In this document: positions 14,878-23,198 of the stretch, piece after piece
Numbering within the stretch: position 1 is the stretch's first letter
Layout of the letters: the number at the start of each line of letters is the position of its first letter
Assembly (NCBI GenBank): GCA_944386745.1
Contig: CALXCG010000011.1
Span: 1 to 35,076 of the forward strand
Direction of reading: 5' to 3'
Source: an uncultured Clostridia bacterium
GTDB lineage: Bacteria; Bacillota; Clostridia; TANB77; CAG-508
DNA: 35,076 bases
Position numbers and translations under genes: made by a program
The notes under the pieces: generated by a model
The model's input: the letters and a program-made list of their open reading frames with translations, nothing else
Databases searched by the model: none
What the model was told of the DNA's origin: nothing

Positions 14878-16143
14878 AGCAACTTTTCCATTTACAATTG
14901 TATATTTTACTTTACCTTTTAATTTTTTTCCTATAAATGGACTATTTTTAGATTTTGACACTATCATTTCTTTTGTGTAAACATATTCTTCATTTGGGTC
15001 AAATATAGTTATGTCTGCTTTTTTTCCTACTTCTATACTACCTCTTTCATTTTCTATATGTAATAATTTTGATGGAGTATATGAAGTTAATCTTACTAAG
15101 TTTAAGTAATCAATATGTCCTGGGTCTACTAAGTTCATTATTTCTGCTGAAAGTGCTGTTTCAAACCCTATTATTCCATTTGGTGCTTTTGAAAGTTCTA
15201 CATTTTTTTCTTCTTCTGCATGTGGTGCATGGTCTGTTATTATACAATCTATTGTTCCTTCTTTTAATCCTTCGATTATTGCTTGTCTATCTTTTTCTTC
15301 TCTTAATGGTGGATTCATTTTTGCATTTGTTCCAGATTTTAATACTTCATCTACTGTAAATGTAAAATAGTGTGGACATGTTTCACATGTTATTTTTACT
15401 CCTCTTTTTTTAGCATCTCTTATCATGTTTTTACTTGTTTTTGTGCTTATATGACATATATGTCCTCTAACATTATTTGTTTCTGATATAACTATTTCTC
15501 TTGCTGCCATTATCTCTTCTGCTTCTGGTAAGACTCCTTGAACTCCTAATTCATCTGCTACTTTTCCTGCATTTATTGCTCCTGCAGAAACAGATTTTTC
15601 TTCACAATGTGATGCTACAAATGTTCCAAGCCTATCTGCTTCAATCATTGCTTGTCTCATCATTCTACTATTTACAACTGGCATACCATCATCTGAAAAT
15701 GCAATTGCTCCTGCATTTCTTAATTCTTCGAAATCTACTAATTCTTCTCCTTTTTCTCCTTTTGATACAGAGGCATATGGAAGTATATTGCATAGATTTA
15801 CTCTTTTTGCTTCTTCTATTATTTTTTGCAAATTAATAGCGCTATCTGGTGTTGGTTTTGTATTTGGCATTGGGCAAATAGTTGTAAAACCTCCTGCAAC
15901 AGCGCTTCTGCTGCCTGTTTCAATTGTTTCTTTATATTCAAAACCAGGTTCTCTTAAATGGCAATGAATATCAATCATTCCAGGCATAATATATAGTTTT
16001 GAACAGTCAATTATTTTATCTGCTTTTTCTTCTATATTTTTTCCTATCTCTTTAATTTTGTCATCTTCAATTAGTATGTCTTTTTCTTCAAATGTGTTTG
16101 TCTTGTAGTCAATTATTGTTCCGCCTTTTAATAATGTTTTCAT
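14851..16143 (-). CDS. pyrC: Dihydroorotase
   Basis: PyrC cyclises carbamoyl-aspartate to dihydroorotate. The metal site is visible in DIHCHLREPG (His60, His62), SHCEEKSVS, HICHIST and ITDHAPHAEEEK. GGFTTICPMPNTKPTP is also typical. Length of 430 residues fits class I bacterial dihydroorotases. ATG is preceded by TAGGAGG. The last residues, LGTCQNA, follow the usual ending VNGKVAY and are encoded by a GGGAC-type repeat, so the C-terminus is probably recent. First gene of the pyr operon, with a promoter at 16171-16199. No PyrR-type attenuator fits in the short leader. Confidence 0.95.
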   Translation of the reverse strand: MKTLLKGGTIIDYKTNTFEEKDILIEDDKIKEIGKNIEEKADKIIDCSKLYIMPGMIDIHCHLREPGFEYKETIETGSRSAVAGGFTTICPMPNTKPTPDSAINLQKIIEEAKRVNLCNILPYASVSKGEKGEELVDFEELRNAGAIAFSDDGMPVVNSRMMRQAMIEADRLGTFVASHCEEKSVSAGAINAGKVADELGVQGVLPEAEEIMAAREIVISETNNVRGHICHISTKTSKNMIRDAKKRGVKITCETCPHYFTFTVDEVLKSGTNAKMNPPLREEKDRQAIIEGLKEGTIDCIITDHAPHAEEEKNVELSKAPNGIIGFETALSAEIMNLVDPGHIDYLNLVRLTSYTPSKLLHIENERGSIEVGKKADITIFDPNEEYVYTKEMIVSKSKNSPFIGKKLKGKVKYTIVNGKVAYLGTCQNA

Positions 16144-16170
16144 GGCTAAATCCTCCTATCATTTTCTCTT

Positions 16171-16199
16171 ATATTATCATTTCGTTCGACTATTTTCAA
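16171..16199 (-). promoter_or_regulatory. Promoter of the pyr operon
   Basis: Minus strand TTGAAA (16194-16199), 17-nt spacer, TAATAT (16171-16176), about 30 bases before pyrC. The leader is too short for an attenuator. Confidence 0.6.
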
Positions 16200-16218
16200 T
16201 AGTTTTTAAAAATAAAAA

Positions 16219-16238
16219 TGGGAGAATATACTCTCCCA
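16219..16238 (-). terminator. Terminator of the 92-residue hypothetical gene
   Basis: TGGGAGA (16219-16225) pairs with TCTCCCA (16232-16238) with a 6-nt loop, and TTTTTATTTTTA follows on the minus strand. It directly abuts the TGA stop at 16239. Confidence 0.8.
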
Positions 16239-16517
16239 TCATTCTAAACAACAGATTAATTCACAAATCAGTAATAATTGCTCGTTATATGACTGTTGCT
16301 GCAGAATTTCGCCCAACTCTTTTTCAAAAATCGGATATTTTTCGTCCTGCTTTGAAATAATATCTGTGTCAAAAAAACTACATTTTTCAAGCGCTTCTTT
16401 ATATGATACCTTTCCTGTAATCATATTCCGTCTCACCCACTCTAACACATTCTTTGCATTAGCAGGTGAATTTGTATACTGCAATTTTCTTGTAACGAAC
16501 ATTACTTCTTTTACCAT
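16239..16517 (-). CDS. Small hypothetical protein (92 aa)
   Basis: Not recognised. The product is soluble and mixed in charge, beginning MVKEVMFVTRKLQY and ending LLLICELICCLE with two clustered cysteine sites. AAGGAGG lies upstream at normal spacing and a terminator directly follows the stop, so it is a self-contained unit. Codon use (CAG, CGG, GCG, CCG, GTG, TGA stop) is less AT-biased than the housekeeping genes on both sides, suggesting transfer from a less AT-rich relative. It shares this profile and the hairpin-at-stop layout with the 79-residue gene at 736-975, but the proteins are not visibly similar. Confidence 0.65.
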   Translation of the reverse strand: MVKEVMFVTRKLQYTNSPANAKNVLEWVRRNMITGKVSYKEALEKCSFFDTDIISKQDEKYPIFEKELGEILQQQSYNEQLLLICELICCLE

Positions 16518-16729
16518 GTTGCTTTTCCTCCTTCTGATATAGTTGATACTGTATCTTGCTAATATTCAAGACACTTTATATTGTTGACTTTTATATATTA
16601 ACATAAGCTAATTATTTTTTCAATATTATTTAATTTATTTTTATAAAATGTATTGCATTTTCACAAACTTTATAGTACACTTTAATTCATAAGGTTGACT
16701 TAATTTAAAAATGATTGGGGTGTATAATT

Positions 16730-17707
16730 ATGGTAGTAAACAAAGAAGTTAATTCTAATACTAATGAAAAAGATGAAATTATTATCTTTGAAAATCAAGA
16801 TGTAAAGTTAGAAGTAAACATGAAAGATGAAACAGTTTGGCTAAACTTAGAACAAATGACACGATTATTCGACAGAGATAAGTCAGTTATATCAAGACAT
16901 ATAAGAAATATTTTTTCCGAAGGAGAACTTGAACAAAGTTCAGTTGTTGCAAAATTTGCAACAACTGCTTCTGATGGAAAAACATATAATGTTGATTATT
17001 ACAATTTAGACATGATTATATCTGTTGGATATCGAGTTAAATCACAAAATGGTATTGCATTTAGAAAGTGGGCAACAAAAATATTAAAAGACTACATGTT
17101 AAAAGGTTACGCAGCAAATAAAAAAAGACTAGAATATCTAGAAAAAACAATAAAATTAATAGACATTGCAAACCGCATAGATGAAAGACTAGAAGGCAAT
17201 GATGCAAAAGAAATTTTAAAAGTAATTGGAAGTTATTCGAAAGCTTTAGATTTATTAGATGATTACGACCATAGAACTTTGAAAAAAATCAAAGGAACTG
17301 TAGATAATAGAATTGTTCAATATCAAGATTGTTTAGATATTATTCACAAATTAAAATTTAATGAAAAAAGCGAAATTTTTGGTGTAGAAAGAGATAATGG
17401 TCTGGAATCTATAATTAATAATATTTATCAAAGTTTTGGCGGACAAGATGTTTATAAAAGTATAGAAGAAAAATCAGCAAATTTCTTATATTTAGTAGTA
17501 AAAAATCATGTCTTTATTGACGGAAATAAAAGAATTGCAGCAACATTATTTATATACTTTTTAAACTTTTATGATATACTATATAAAGATAATAAACAAA
17601 TAATTGATAATAATACTTTAACTGCTTTAACATTACTAATTGCAGAATCAAATCCAAAAGAAAAAGAAATCATAATTGATTTAGTAATGAATTTTTTAAG
17701 TGACTAA
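16730..17707 (+). CDS. RhuM-type protein fused to a Fic/Doc domain
   Basis: The N-terminal half is a RhuM-like virulence-protein domain (VWLNLEQMTRLFDRDKSVISRHIRNIF, then GYRVKSQNGIAFRKWATKILKDY), a DNA-binding-like module often found beside restriction or mobile genes. The C-terminal part carries HVFIDGNKRIA at about residue 260, matching the Fic/Doc signature HxFx(D/N)GNKR used for AMP or phosphate transfer to target proteins. The Lys in GNKR resembles Doc more than classic Fic (GNGR). No obvious inhibitory (S/T)xxxE(G/N) helix was located and there is no adjacent antitoxin gene. ATG at 16730 has GGGGTG seven bases upstream; a TTG 15 bases earlier is less likely. Confidence 0.8.
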   Translation: MVVNKEVNSNTNEKDEIIIFENQDVKLEVNMKDETVWLNLEQMTRLFDRDKSVISRHIRNIFSEGELEQSSVVAKFATTASDGKTYNVDYYNLDMIISVGYRVKSQNGIAFRKWATKILKDYMLKGYAANKKRLEYLEKTIKLIDIANRIDERLEGNDAKEILKVIGSYSKALDLLDDYDHRTLKKIKGTVDNRIVQYQDCLDIIHKLKFNEKSEIFGVERDNGLESIINNIYQSFGGQDVYKSIEEKSANFLYLVVKNHVFIDGNKRIAATLFIYFLNFYDILYKDNKQIIDNNTLTALTLLIAESNPKEKEIIIDLVMNFLSD

Positions 17708-17742
17708 AAACTTTTGCTAATATAAAAACTCAACTATAGTTG

Positions 17743-17771
17743 TTGACATATTTCTTGTTATATCTTATAAT
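17743..17771 (+). promoter_or_regulatory. Perfect consensus sigma-A promoter
   Basis: TTGACA (17743-17748), exactly 17 nt, TATAAT (17766-17771). Transcription should start near 17778, about 14 bases before the tandem structured repeat. Confidence 0.85.
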
Positions 17772-17777
17772 AAGTAA

Positions 17778-17920
17778 AACAAGAAAATAGTGTCGCTCTT
17801 GGGTGGTGCGACTAATAAATTATCCCATTAGACAAATACTGTCACTCTTGGGTAGTGTGACTAATAAATTATCCCAATTGAAAATAGTCTCTCTTGTTGA
17901 AAAATAAGAGAGATGTTTTT
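17778..17920 (+). ncRNA. Tandem pseudoknot RNA with its own terminator (candidate riboswitch or sRNA)
   Basis: A predicted transcript of about 143 nt holds two copies of one motif, 49 nt apart. Copy 1: GTCGC (17792-17796) pairs with GCGAC (17808-17812), and loop UGGG (17800-17803) can pair with CCCA (17824-17827). Copy 2: GTCAC (17841-17845) pairs with GTGAC (17857-17861), and UUGGG (17848-17852) with CCCAA (17873-17877). Over the shared ~36 nt there are three differences, two of which form a compensatory G-C to A-U change in the stem. The linker TAATAAATTATCCCA is identical. An intrinsic terminator ends the unit 35 bases before a HAD gene. I do not recognise a published class. Confidence 0.6.
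17888..17920 (+). terminator. Intrinsic terminator / attenuator before the HAD gene
   Basis: TCTCTCTT (17888-17895) pairs with AAGAGAGA (17906-17913), followed by TGTTTTT. It lies between the tandem pseudoknots and the HAD ribosome binding site, so it either ends an independent small RNA or controls read-through into HAD-uvrB. Confidence 0.85.
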
Positions 17921-17954
17921 GATTAAAAAATTTTAATCATAGGAGGAATATAAT

Positions 17955-18449
17955 TTGAAAATCATTTTCTTAGATATAGATGGTGTTCTAAATTCAGATG
18001 AATACTTTGATAAAATTAAAAATTTGAATATAAACGGAATAGAAAATGATATAGATATTAGTAAAATAGTTTTACTAAAAAAATCACTTGATGAAACTGG
18101 TGCTAAAGTAGTATTAACTTCATCTTGGAGATATACAAGAAAAGCTCAAGAGTTAAAGCAATTATTACTTAACTATGGAATTATTGTTGACTGTACTCCA
18201 TTTATAGATAATGAACGTGGAATAGAAATTAAAAAATGGTTGCAAGAACACAATGACGTACAAGACTTTGTAATACTAGATGATGAAATATTTGATTCCT
18301 ATGATGAAAAGTTAATGGAAAAACTAATAAAAATTTCCGATACAAATGGAATAAATTATGGAGAAGGATTACAACCTAAGCATATACAAGAAATAATTCA
18401 AAGACTTGGTAAAAAAGAAAAAATTATAGATAACGAATTAGAACTTTAA
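17955..18449 (+). CDS. HAD-superfamily protein (SAK-type HAD domain)
   Basis: The 164-residue protein opens KIIFLDIDGVLNSD, the DxD catalytic motif of HAD phosphatases. It continues with VVLTSSWR (motif II) and DFVILDDE (acidic motif IV). The compact layout without a large cap domain resembles the HAD domain found in Swiss-army-knife RNA-repair proteins and stand-alone relatives. Substrate unknown. The start is TTG, with AGGAGG eight bases upstream; no ATG is available. uvrB begins 35 bases after its stop with its own AAGGAGG, so the two genes are probably cotranscribed from 17743-17771 through the leader terminator. Confidence 0.85.
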   Translation: MKIIFLDIDGVLNSDEYFDKIKNLNINGIENDIDISKIVLLKKSLDETGAKVVLTSSWRYTRKAQELKQLLLNYGIIVDCTPFIDNERGIEIKKWLQEHNDVQDFVILDDEIFDSYDEKLMEKLIKISDTNGINYGEGLQPKHIQEIIQRLGKKEKIIDNELEL

Positions 18450-18484
18450 TTTTTATTTAAATTATAGATTTAAGGAGGAAAATC

Positions 18485-20440
18485 ATGTTCAAATTACATT
18501 CAGAATACAAACCAACGGGAGACCAACCAAAAGCAATAGAATACTTATCAAAAGGAATAGAAGAAGGGAAAAAATTCCAAACATTACTTGGGGTAACAGG
18601 TTCAGGAAAAACCTTTACAATGGCAAATGTAATTCAACAAGTACAAAAACCAACACTTGTATTAGCACACAACAAAACACTTGCTGGACAGTTATACAGC
18701 GAATTCAAAGAGTTCTTTCCAGAAAATAATGTTGAATATTTTGTATCATATTATGACTATTACCAACCAGAAAGCTATATTCCCTCTTCTGACACATATA
18801 TTGAAAAAGATTCATCAGTAAATGACGAAATAGATAAATTAAGACATTCTGCTACACTATCACTATTTGAAACTAAAGACGTAATTATCGTAGCATCTGT
18901 TTCATGTATCTATGGTTTAGGAGACCCTGTTGATTACCAAGAAATGATGCTTTCATTAAGACCTGGAATGAATAAGTCAAGAGATGCTGTGCTAAAAAAA
19001 TTAATAACTATGCAGTATACAAGAAATGAGATTGACTTTAAAAGAGGCACTTTTAGAGCAAAAGGTGATATTGTAGAAATTTATCCATCTGACCAATCAG
19101 AATCTGCCGTTAGAGTTGAATTCTGGGGTGACGAAATAGAAAAAATAACAGAAATAAATCCTTTAACAGGAAAACCTATTGGCTCAAGAAAACATATACT
19201 AATCTCCCCTGCCTCTCATTATGTTACAACAAAAGAGAAAATGGAAAGAGCATTAGTTACAATTGAGCAGGAAATGGAAGAACGAGTAAAATACTTCAAA
19301 TCACAAAATAAATTAATCGAAGCTCAAAGAATTGAAGAAAGAACAAATTTTGATATGGAAATGATGAAAGAAACTGGATTTTGTTCAGGTATTGAAAACT
19401 ATTCAAGACATATCAGTGGAAGACCTGAAGGAAGTCCCCCTTATACCCTATTTGACTATTTTCCAGACGACTTTCTTCTATTTATCGATGAGTCACATGC
19501 AACAATTCCTCAAGTTAGAGCAATGTATAATGGTGACCATGCAAGAAAAAAATCTTTAATAGATTATGGTTTCCGCTTGCCTTCTGCATATGACAATAGA
19601 CCTTTGAAATTTGAAGAATTTGAACAAAAACTAAATCAAGTTGTATTTGTTAGTGCAACACCTGCAGATTACGAAAAAGAACATTCAGGTAATAATGTTG
19701 TTGAACAAATTATTAGACCAACTGGTCTTTTAGATCCTAAAATCGAAGTTAAACCTGTTGCAAATCAAATTGATGATTTATTAGAACAAATCAGACTAAG
19801 AGTTGAGAAAAAAGAACGTGTTTTAGTAACAACATTAACTAAAAAAATGGCTGAAGATTTAACTGAATATCTAAAAAGTCTAGATGTAAAAGTAACATAT
19901 ATGCACTCTGAAACAAAAGCATTGGAAAGAATGGAAATTATAAGGAATTTACGTTTAGGTGAATTTGATGTTTTAGTTGGTATTAACCTTTTAAGAGAAG
20001 GTTTAGATATTCCAGAAGTATCGCTAGTTGCAATATTAGACGCAGATAAAGAAGGATTTTTACGTTCAGAAAGATCTTTAATACAAACCATCGGACGTGC
20101 CGCAAGAAATACAGATGGTACTGTTATTATGTATGCAGATGAATTAACTGATAGCATGGAAAAAGCAATTTCTGAAACAAATCGTAGAAGAAAAATTCAA
20201 CAAGAATACAATAAAGAACATCACATCACTCCTAAAACTATTAACAAATCTGTACGTGATAGTATTAAAGTAACAAATGTTGAAGATATCGGTGTTGAAT
20301 TCAAACTAGAAAAAACTGATGATATTAAAGAAACTATCAATAAACTTACTGACGAAATGCTTGCATATGCAAGCCAAATGGAATTTGAAAAAGCTGCTGA
20401 ACTTCGTGATAAAATTAAGGAATTAGAAAACTTATTATAA
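18485..20440 (+). CDS. uvrB: Excinuclease ABC subunit B
   Basis: UvrB verifies DNA damage handed over by UvrA and recruits UvrC for incision. Seen: Walker A GVTGSGKT (36-43), the beta-hairpin region [31 protein letters not shown] (Walker B), [19 protein letters not shown] and QTIGRAARN (helicase motifs V and VI), and a C-terminal UVR motif ([16 protein letters not shown]) that binds UvrC. Length of 651 residues is normal. AAGGAGG lies six bases before the ATG. uvrA and uvrC are not next to it. A long hairpin terminator follows. Confidence 0.97.
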   Translation: MFKLHSEYKPTGDQPKAIEYLSKGIEEGKKFQTLLGVTGSGKTFTMANVIQQVQKPTLVLAHNKTLAGQLYSEFKEFFPENNVEYFVSYYDYYQPESYIPSSDTYIEKDSSVNDEIDKLRHSATLSLFETKDVIIVASVSCIYGLGDPVDYQEMMLSLRPGMNKSRDAVLKKLITMQYTRNEIDFKRGTFRAKGDIVEIYPSDQSESAVRVEFWGDEIEKITEINPLTGKPIGSRKHILISPASHYVTTKEKMERALVTIEQEMEERVKYFKSQNKLIEAQRIEERTNFDMEMMKETGFCSGIENYSRHISGRPEGSPPYTLFDYFPDDFLLFIDESHATIPQVRAMYNGDHARKKSLIDYGFRLPSAYDNRPLKFEEFEQKLNQVVFVSATPADYEKEHSGNNVVEQIIRPTGLLDPKIEVKPVANQIDDLLEQIRLRVEKKERVLVTTLTKKMAEDLTEYLKSLDVKVTYMHSETKALERMEIIRNLRLGEFDVLVGINLLREGLDIPEVSLVAILDADKEGFLRSERSLIQTIGRAARNTDGTVIMYADELTDSMEKAISETNRRRKIQQEYNKEHHITPKTINKSVRDSIKVTNVEDIGVEFKLEKTDDIKETINKLTDEMLAYASQMEFEKAAELRDKIKELENLL

Positions 20441-20464
20441 GAAAGTTTAACCTGCTATATAGTA

Positions 20465-20522
20465 AAAATCGCTATTTGTCTTGTTCTCTATACATTAGAA
20501 AAACATTTCAAATAGCGATTTT
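20465..20522 (+). terminator. uvrB terminator, probably bidirectional
   Basis: AAAATCGCTATTTG (20465-20478) pairs perfectly with CAAATAGCGATTTT (20509-20522) around a 30-nt loop. T-rich sequence follows on both strands, so it can also end the minus-strand 59-residue gene. Confidence 0.7.
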
Positions 20523-20592
20523 AATATATACTTTTTATCTTGCTTATCATATAATATGACATAGCAATTATCATTTACTGTAAAATCGTTAA

Positions 20593-20772
20593 TTAACAGT
20601 GACAAAAACGTGATTTTAACTGGTCACAATTGACGATATATCTTCCATTCTTTTCATAGTGCTCAATTCTATTTTCTTCTAAAAAATCAAGCTCGTTTCT
20701 CCCTAATACTAAAGGTATAAATTTTGTCCTCGCCCCTACTACTTTTGAGTAGAGATATCTAGAAAAAACCAT
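20593..20772 (-). CDS. Small hypothetical protein (59 aa)
   Basis: A 59-codon frame starts MVFSRYLYSKVVGART and ends RFCHC. AAGGAGG stands upstream of the chosen ATG at ten bases. Two earlier ATGs in another frame stop after seven codons, so the third ATG is taken. The protein is basic and soluble, with a Cys-His-Cys end and no recognised domain. A few GC-richer codons (GGG GCG AGG) differ from the neighbouring genes. Together with its own ribosome site and the flanking terminator, this suggests a small acquired gene. It occupies the otherwise 509-base gap between uvrB and the PRTase-like gene. Confidence 0.5.
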   Translation of the reverse strand: MVFSRYLYSKVVGARTKFIPLVLGRNELDFLEENRIEHYEKNGRYIVNCDQLKSRFCHC

Positions 20773-20949
20773 CGTGCATCATCCTCCTTTAAAATACAGT
20801 AAATGAATATTGTAAAAAGTTTAGGATGATTATACTAGATGATTTGTAAAAATTTGTAAAATTTATATTTCATGATAAAAAAATTATACAAAAATAGTTT
20901 TATATTTTATAAAATTAATTTTCATGATTTTTTCTCCGTCCCCAAATCA

Positions 20950-21810
20950 TTAATCTTTTAAATTATACAAATCTTGCTCTACTAAAAGTTTTGCTCTTTT
21001 TTTAGTTTTTTCATCAGAATTAAGTGCATTTTCTAAAAATTCAGGATGTTTTACTAAAAAGTCTCTCATTGTTTCATCTGGATTTTTAAAAAATTTTTCT
21101 AACATTTTTTCTTGATTTTCATTAATAATACCTAATTCTAATGCTTCTTTAAATAAAGAATTATCAACTTGAACTAATGATAAAGATTTTACACCTTTTT
21201 CTTCTATTTTCTCTTTTCCACCTTGCATACGGTCAACAACACAGCAAGATGCAACAATCTTACCACCTAAATTTTCAATTGCTGGTATCCAAGCTCTTAT
21301 ATAACTTGATGCTACTGTAATTAAATCTGCTATATGTAACACTTTTTTGCCTTCAATATTTTCTACTTTACTAGTATTTTCAAAATTATAATCACTTACA
21401 ACTGTTGTTAAATCTTTATATATTGAAATATGTGGTTTTTTAAATAAATATGCTAATACATTTGAGAAAAACCAATCTCTTCTTTCTCCACCTGATATAT
21501 AATCAATTTCATCAATACTAATATTTTCTTCTATATACTTTTTCATAATATCAATGACATTTTTATAAATTTCATTTTCTTGATATTGTTTAAATACTTT
21601 TTCAAATACTTTTTTAGGTAAAGTCATTTTATCTGCTAACGCTTCATCAATATAGCTTAGTAACTCTACTGCATCTTTTTCACTTCCATACACAAAATGT
21701 GTATTTATAAAATATGGTCCAATTTTCCCAGATGTATACCAAAATGGTTTATTTTCTTCGCAAAATCTAATTGCATTTGTTTTGAATAAATAAGATGTAA
21801 TATTATCCAT
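20950..21810 (-). CDS. Orotate phosphoribosyltransferase-like protein, divergent PRPP loop
   Basis: PyrE-type enzymes add ribose phosphate from PRPP to orotate. Here FWYTSGKIGPYFINTHF (about 23-39) and YISGGERRDWFFSNVLAY resemble the orotate and flexible-loop regions. GKKVLHIADLITVASS (about 154-169) aligns with the PRPP-binding loop, followed by CCVVDRMQGG as in OPRTases. The canonical loop has two acidic residues followed by a T(T/A)G turn; here the first is Ala and the turn reads ITVASS, so PRPP binding may be altered. At 286 residues it is longer than usual PyrE (~210). The pyr operon here lacks pyrE, so this could supply the step or be a relative with another base. AAAGGAGAG precedes the ATG at 21810. 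Confidence 0.65.
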   Translation of the reverse strand: MDNITSYLFKTNAIRFCEENKPFWYTSGKIGPYFINTHFVYGSEKDAVELLSYIDEALADKMTLPKKVFEKVFKQYQENEIYKNVIDIMKKYIEENISIDEIDYISGGERRDWFFSNVLAYLFKKPHISIYKDLTTVVSDYNFENTSKVENIEGKKVLHIADLITVASSYIRAWIPAIENLGGKIVASCCVVDRMQGGKEKIEEKGVKSLSLVQVDNSLFKEALELGIINENQEKMLEKFFKNPDETMRDFLVKHPEFLENALNSDEKTKKRAKLLVEQDLYNLKD

Positions 21811-21831
21811 CTTTTTCTCTCCTTTCAAATT

Positions 21832-22374
21832 TTAAAAAATATTTAAATATTTTAAACTAGATAAAACAAAATCTAGTATTAAAATTCCAATTAATACATA
21901 TACCATCATTAATTTTGCATTAGTTTTTATTTTAACTTCTATTTTTTGAATAAGATTTTCAATCAAAGGATGTAATTTTTCTAATAAAATCAAACCAATT
22001 AGTCCCCAAAATATAGTATACATTAGACTTACTCTTCCTTGAATATTTAAAAAGTCATTTGAATAATCCCACCATCTTAGTCCAAAGATCTCTTCAAATA
22101 TTAGTGAAACTAAATATTCAAATACTGTAAATAAAACTGTCGCTATTAGAAATTTTTGAAATGGTTTTCCATACATTTTCTTAGTAGCTAATAACAAAAT
22201 AACTGCACCAAATCCATAGATTGGACAAATAGGTCCAAATAGAAAGCCTCTTTTAACAAAGCTTCCATGTATTATGAATGCATAAATTGTTTCTATTATC
22301 CATCCTAAAAGTGAGTAGATGAAAAAATATGCAATATAGTCCATTACTTTTTCTTTAGTAGTTTTTTTAATCAT
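21832..22374 (-). CDS. CmpB-like putative ABC-transporter permease (DUF1113-type membrane protein)
   Basis: A 180-residue polytopic membrane protein with about five hydrophobic helices: YIAYFFIYSLLGWIIETIY, the ICPIYGFGAVILLL region, ATVLFTVFEYLVSLI, YTIFWGLIGLILL, and MMVYVLIGILILDFVL. The segments GSFVKRGFLFGPICPIYGFG and FGLRWWDYSN are typical of the CmpB family, widespread in Clostridia and annotated as putative ABC permeases without clear proof. No ATPase gene is nearby. GGGAGAG precedes the ATG at 22374. It lies 21 bases upstream of the PRTase-like gene on the same strand, so the two are likely cotranscribed; no functional link is known. Confidence 0.85.
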   Translation of the reverse strand: MIKKTTKEKVMDYIAYFFIYSLLGWIIETIYAFIIHGSFVKRGFLFGPICPIYGFGAVILLLATKKMYGKPFQKFLIATVLFTVFEYLVSLIFEEIFGLRWWDYSNDFLNIQGRVSLMYTIFWGLIGLILLEKLHPLIENLIQKIEVKIKTNAKLMMVYVLIGILILDFVLSSLKYLNIF

Positions 22375-22596
22375 AATCTCTCCCATTTTCTTTCCTTTAT
22401 ATTTTCAAATTTTATTCTAATTAGATTATTAGTTATTAAATCAATCCTTTTTTATTTTACCACTTTTTTTCATATTTGTCACTTTTTTAATAATTTTTTA
22501 ATAATTACTAGACATTTTATTTTTGTTTTGATATTATTATATAAGTAAATTAACATGTTATGGTTATAATAATTAACAAATGATGGAGGTAATAAT

Positions 22597-23034
22597 ATGT
22601 TGCAATTAAAAAAAGTAATTATTTTAATGGGGATATTTTTATTTGTTTTTATGTTTAATTTTTGTTATGCAGTAGATTTGAATTTAACTGATGATACAAA
22701 TACGCCAAGTGATTTAACAGCAGATAGTCCAAGTGGTAATAATACTGATACAAATACAACTTCAGATGATGGAAACACTAACAGCAATACATCAAATACA
22801 TCTAATTCAAATAGCGCTTCTAATAATTCAACTTCTGGAAGTTCAAATAATAGTTCTCCTTACTCTTCTAGCGACTCTACTTCAGGTGGTAGTTCTTCAG
22901 CAAATGTCACTAGCACAACTTCAACTTCTACAAATGAATTACAAGTTTCTGATATTCTTAATATTTTAATAATTGTTATTGGTGTATTATTGATATTACT
23001 TGCAATTGCTATTTTAATAAGATTAAAAAAATAA
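22597..23034 (+). CDS. Exported Ser/Thr/Asn-rich protein with C-terminal membrane anchor
   Basis: The 145-residue product has an N-terminal signal peptide or membrane helix (KKVIILMGIFLFVFMFNFCYA, about residues 4-25), a ~90-residue low-complexity stretch almost entirely Ser, Thr, Asn, Gly and Asp, and a C-terminal transmembrane helix (ILNILIIVIGVLLILLAIAI) ending RLKK. This layout would place a flexible, possibly glycosylated stalk outside the cell. It carries no LPXTG motif or enzymatic domain. GATGGAGG lies eight bases before the ATG, and a terminator follows. The next gene has the same signal/low-complexity/helix plan. Confidence 0.75.
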   Translation: MLQLKKVIILMGIFLFVFMFNFCYAVDLNLTDDTNTPSDLTADSPSGNNTDTNTTSDDGNTNSNTSNTSNSNSASNNSTSGSSNNSSPYSSSDSTSGGSSSANVTSTTSTSTNELQVSDILNILIIVIGVLLILLAIAILIRLKK

Positions 23035-23064
23035 TTTAAAAAGTTTTACGAAATTTTGAAAAGT

Positions 23065-23093
23065 CTAGTTATATTTTAATAACTAGGTTTTTT
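23065..23093 (+). terminator. Terminator after the Ser/Thr-rich protein gene
   Basis: CTAGTTAT (23065-23072) pairs with ATAACTAG (23079-23086), followed by GTTTTTTT. Confidence 0.8.
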
Positions 23094-23198
23094 TATTTTC
23101 TAGAATTTTTTTCATGTATATTTTTTGTTTGTTATTTCATACTAATATTAGTATTTCATTTAATATGCAATATAATTTTTTATAGGAGGATTTTTATT

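Noticed and set aside
16545..16560. GATACTGTATC palindrome as an SOS/LexA box
   Set aside because: It does not match the Gram-positive LexA consensus (GAACnnnnGTTC) and the adjacent gene is an unknown small protein.
17797..17830. GGGTGGT in the tandem RNA resembles the T-box antiterminator sequence GGGUGGNACCGCG
   Set aside because: There is no stem I / specifier loop, ACCGCG is not present, the second copy reads GGGTAGT so it would not pair with tRNA NCCA, and the downstream genes are not aminoacyl-tRNA or amino-acid genes.
17792..17877. Two-copy direct repeat as a minimal CRISPR array or preQ1 riboswitch
   Set aside because: There are only two copies, with no spacer-repeat alternation and no cas genes. 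The loop and tail lack the preQ1-I consensus, and the pairing pattern points to a structured RNA.
22387..22596. Possible regulatory elements between the CmpB-like gene and the Ser/Thr-rich protein gene
   Set aside because: The stretch is AT-rich with several -10-like sequences, but no promoter with correct spacing stands out.
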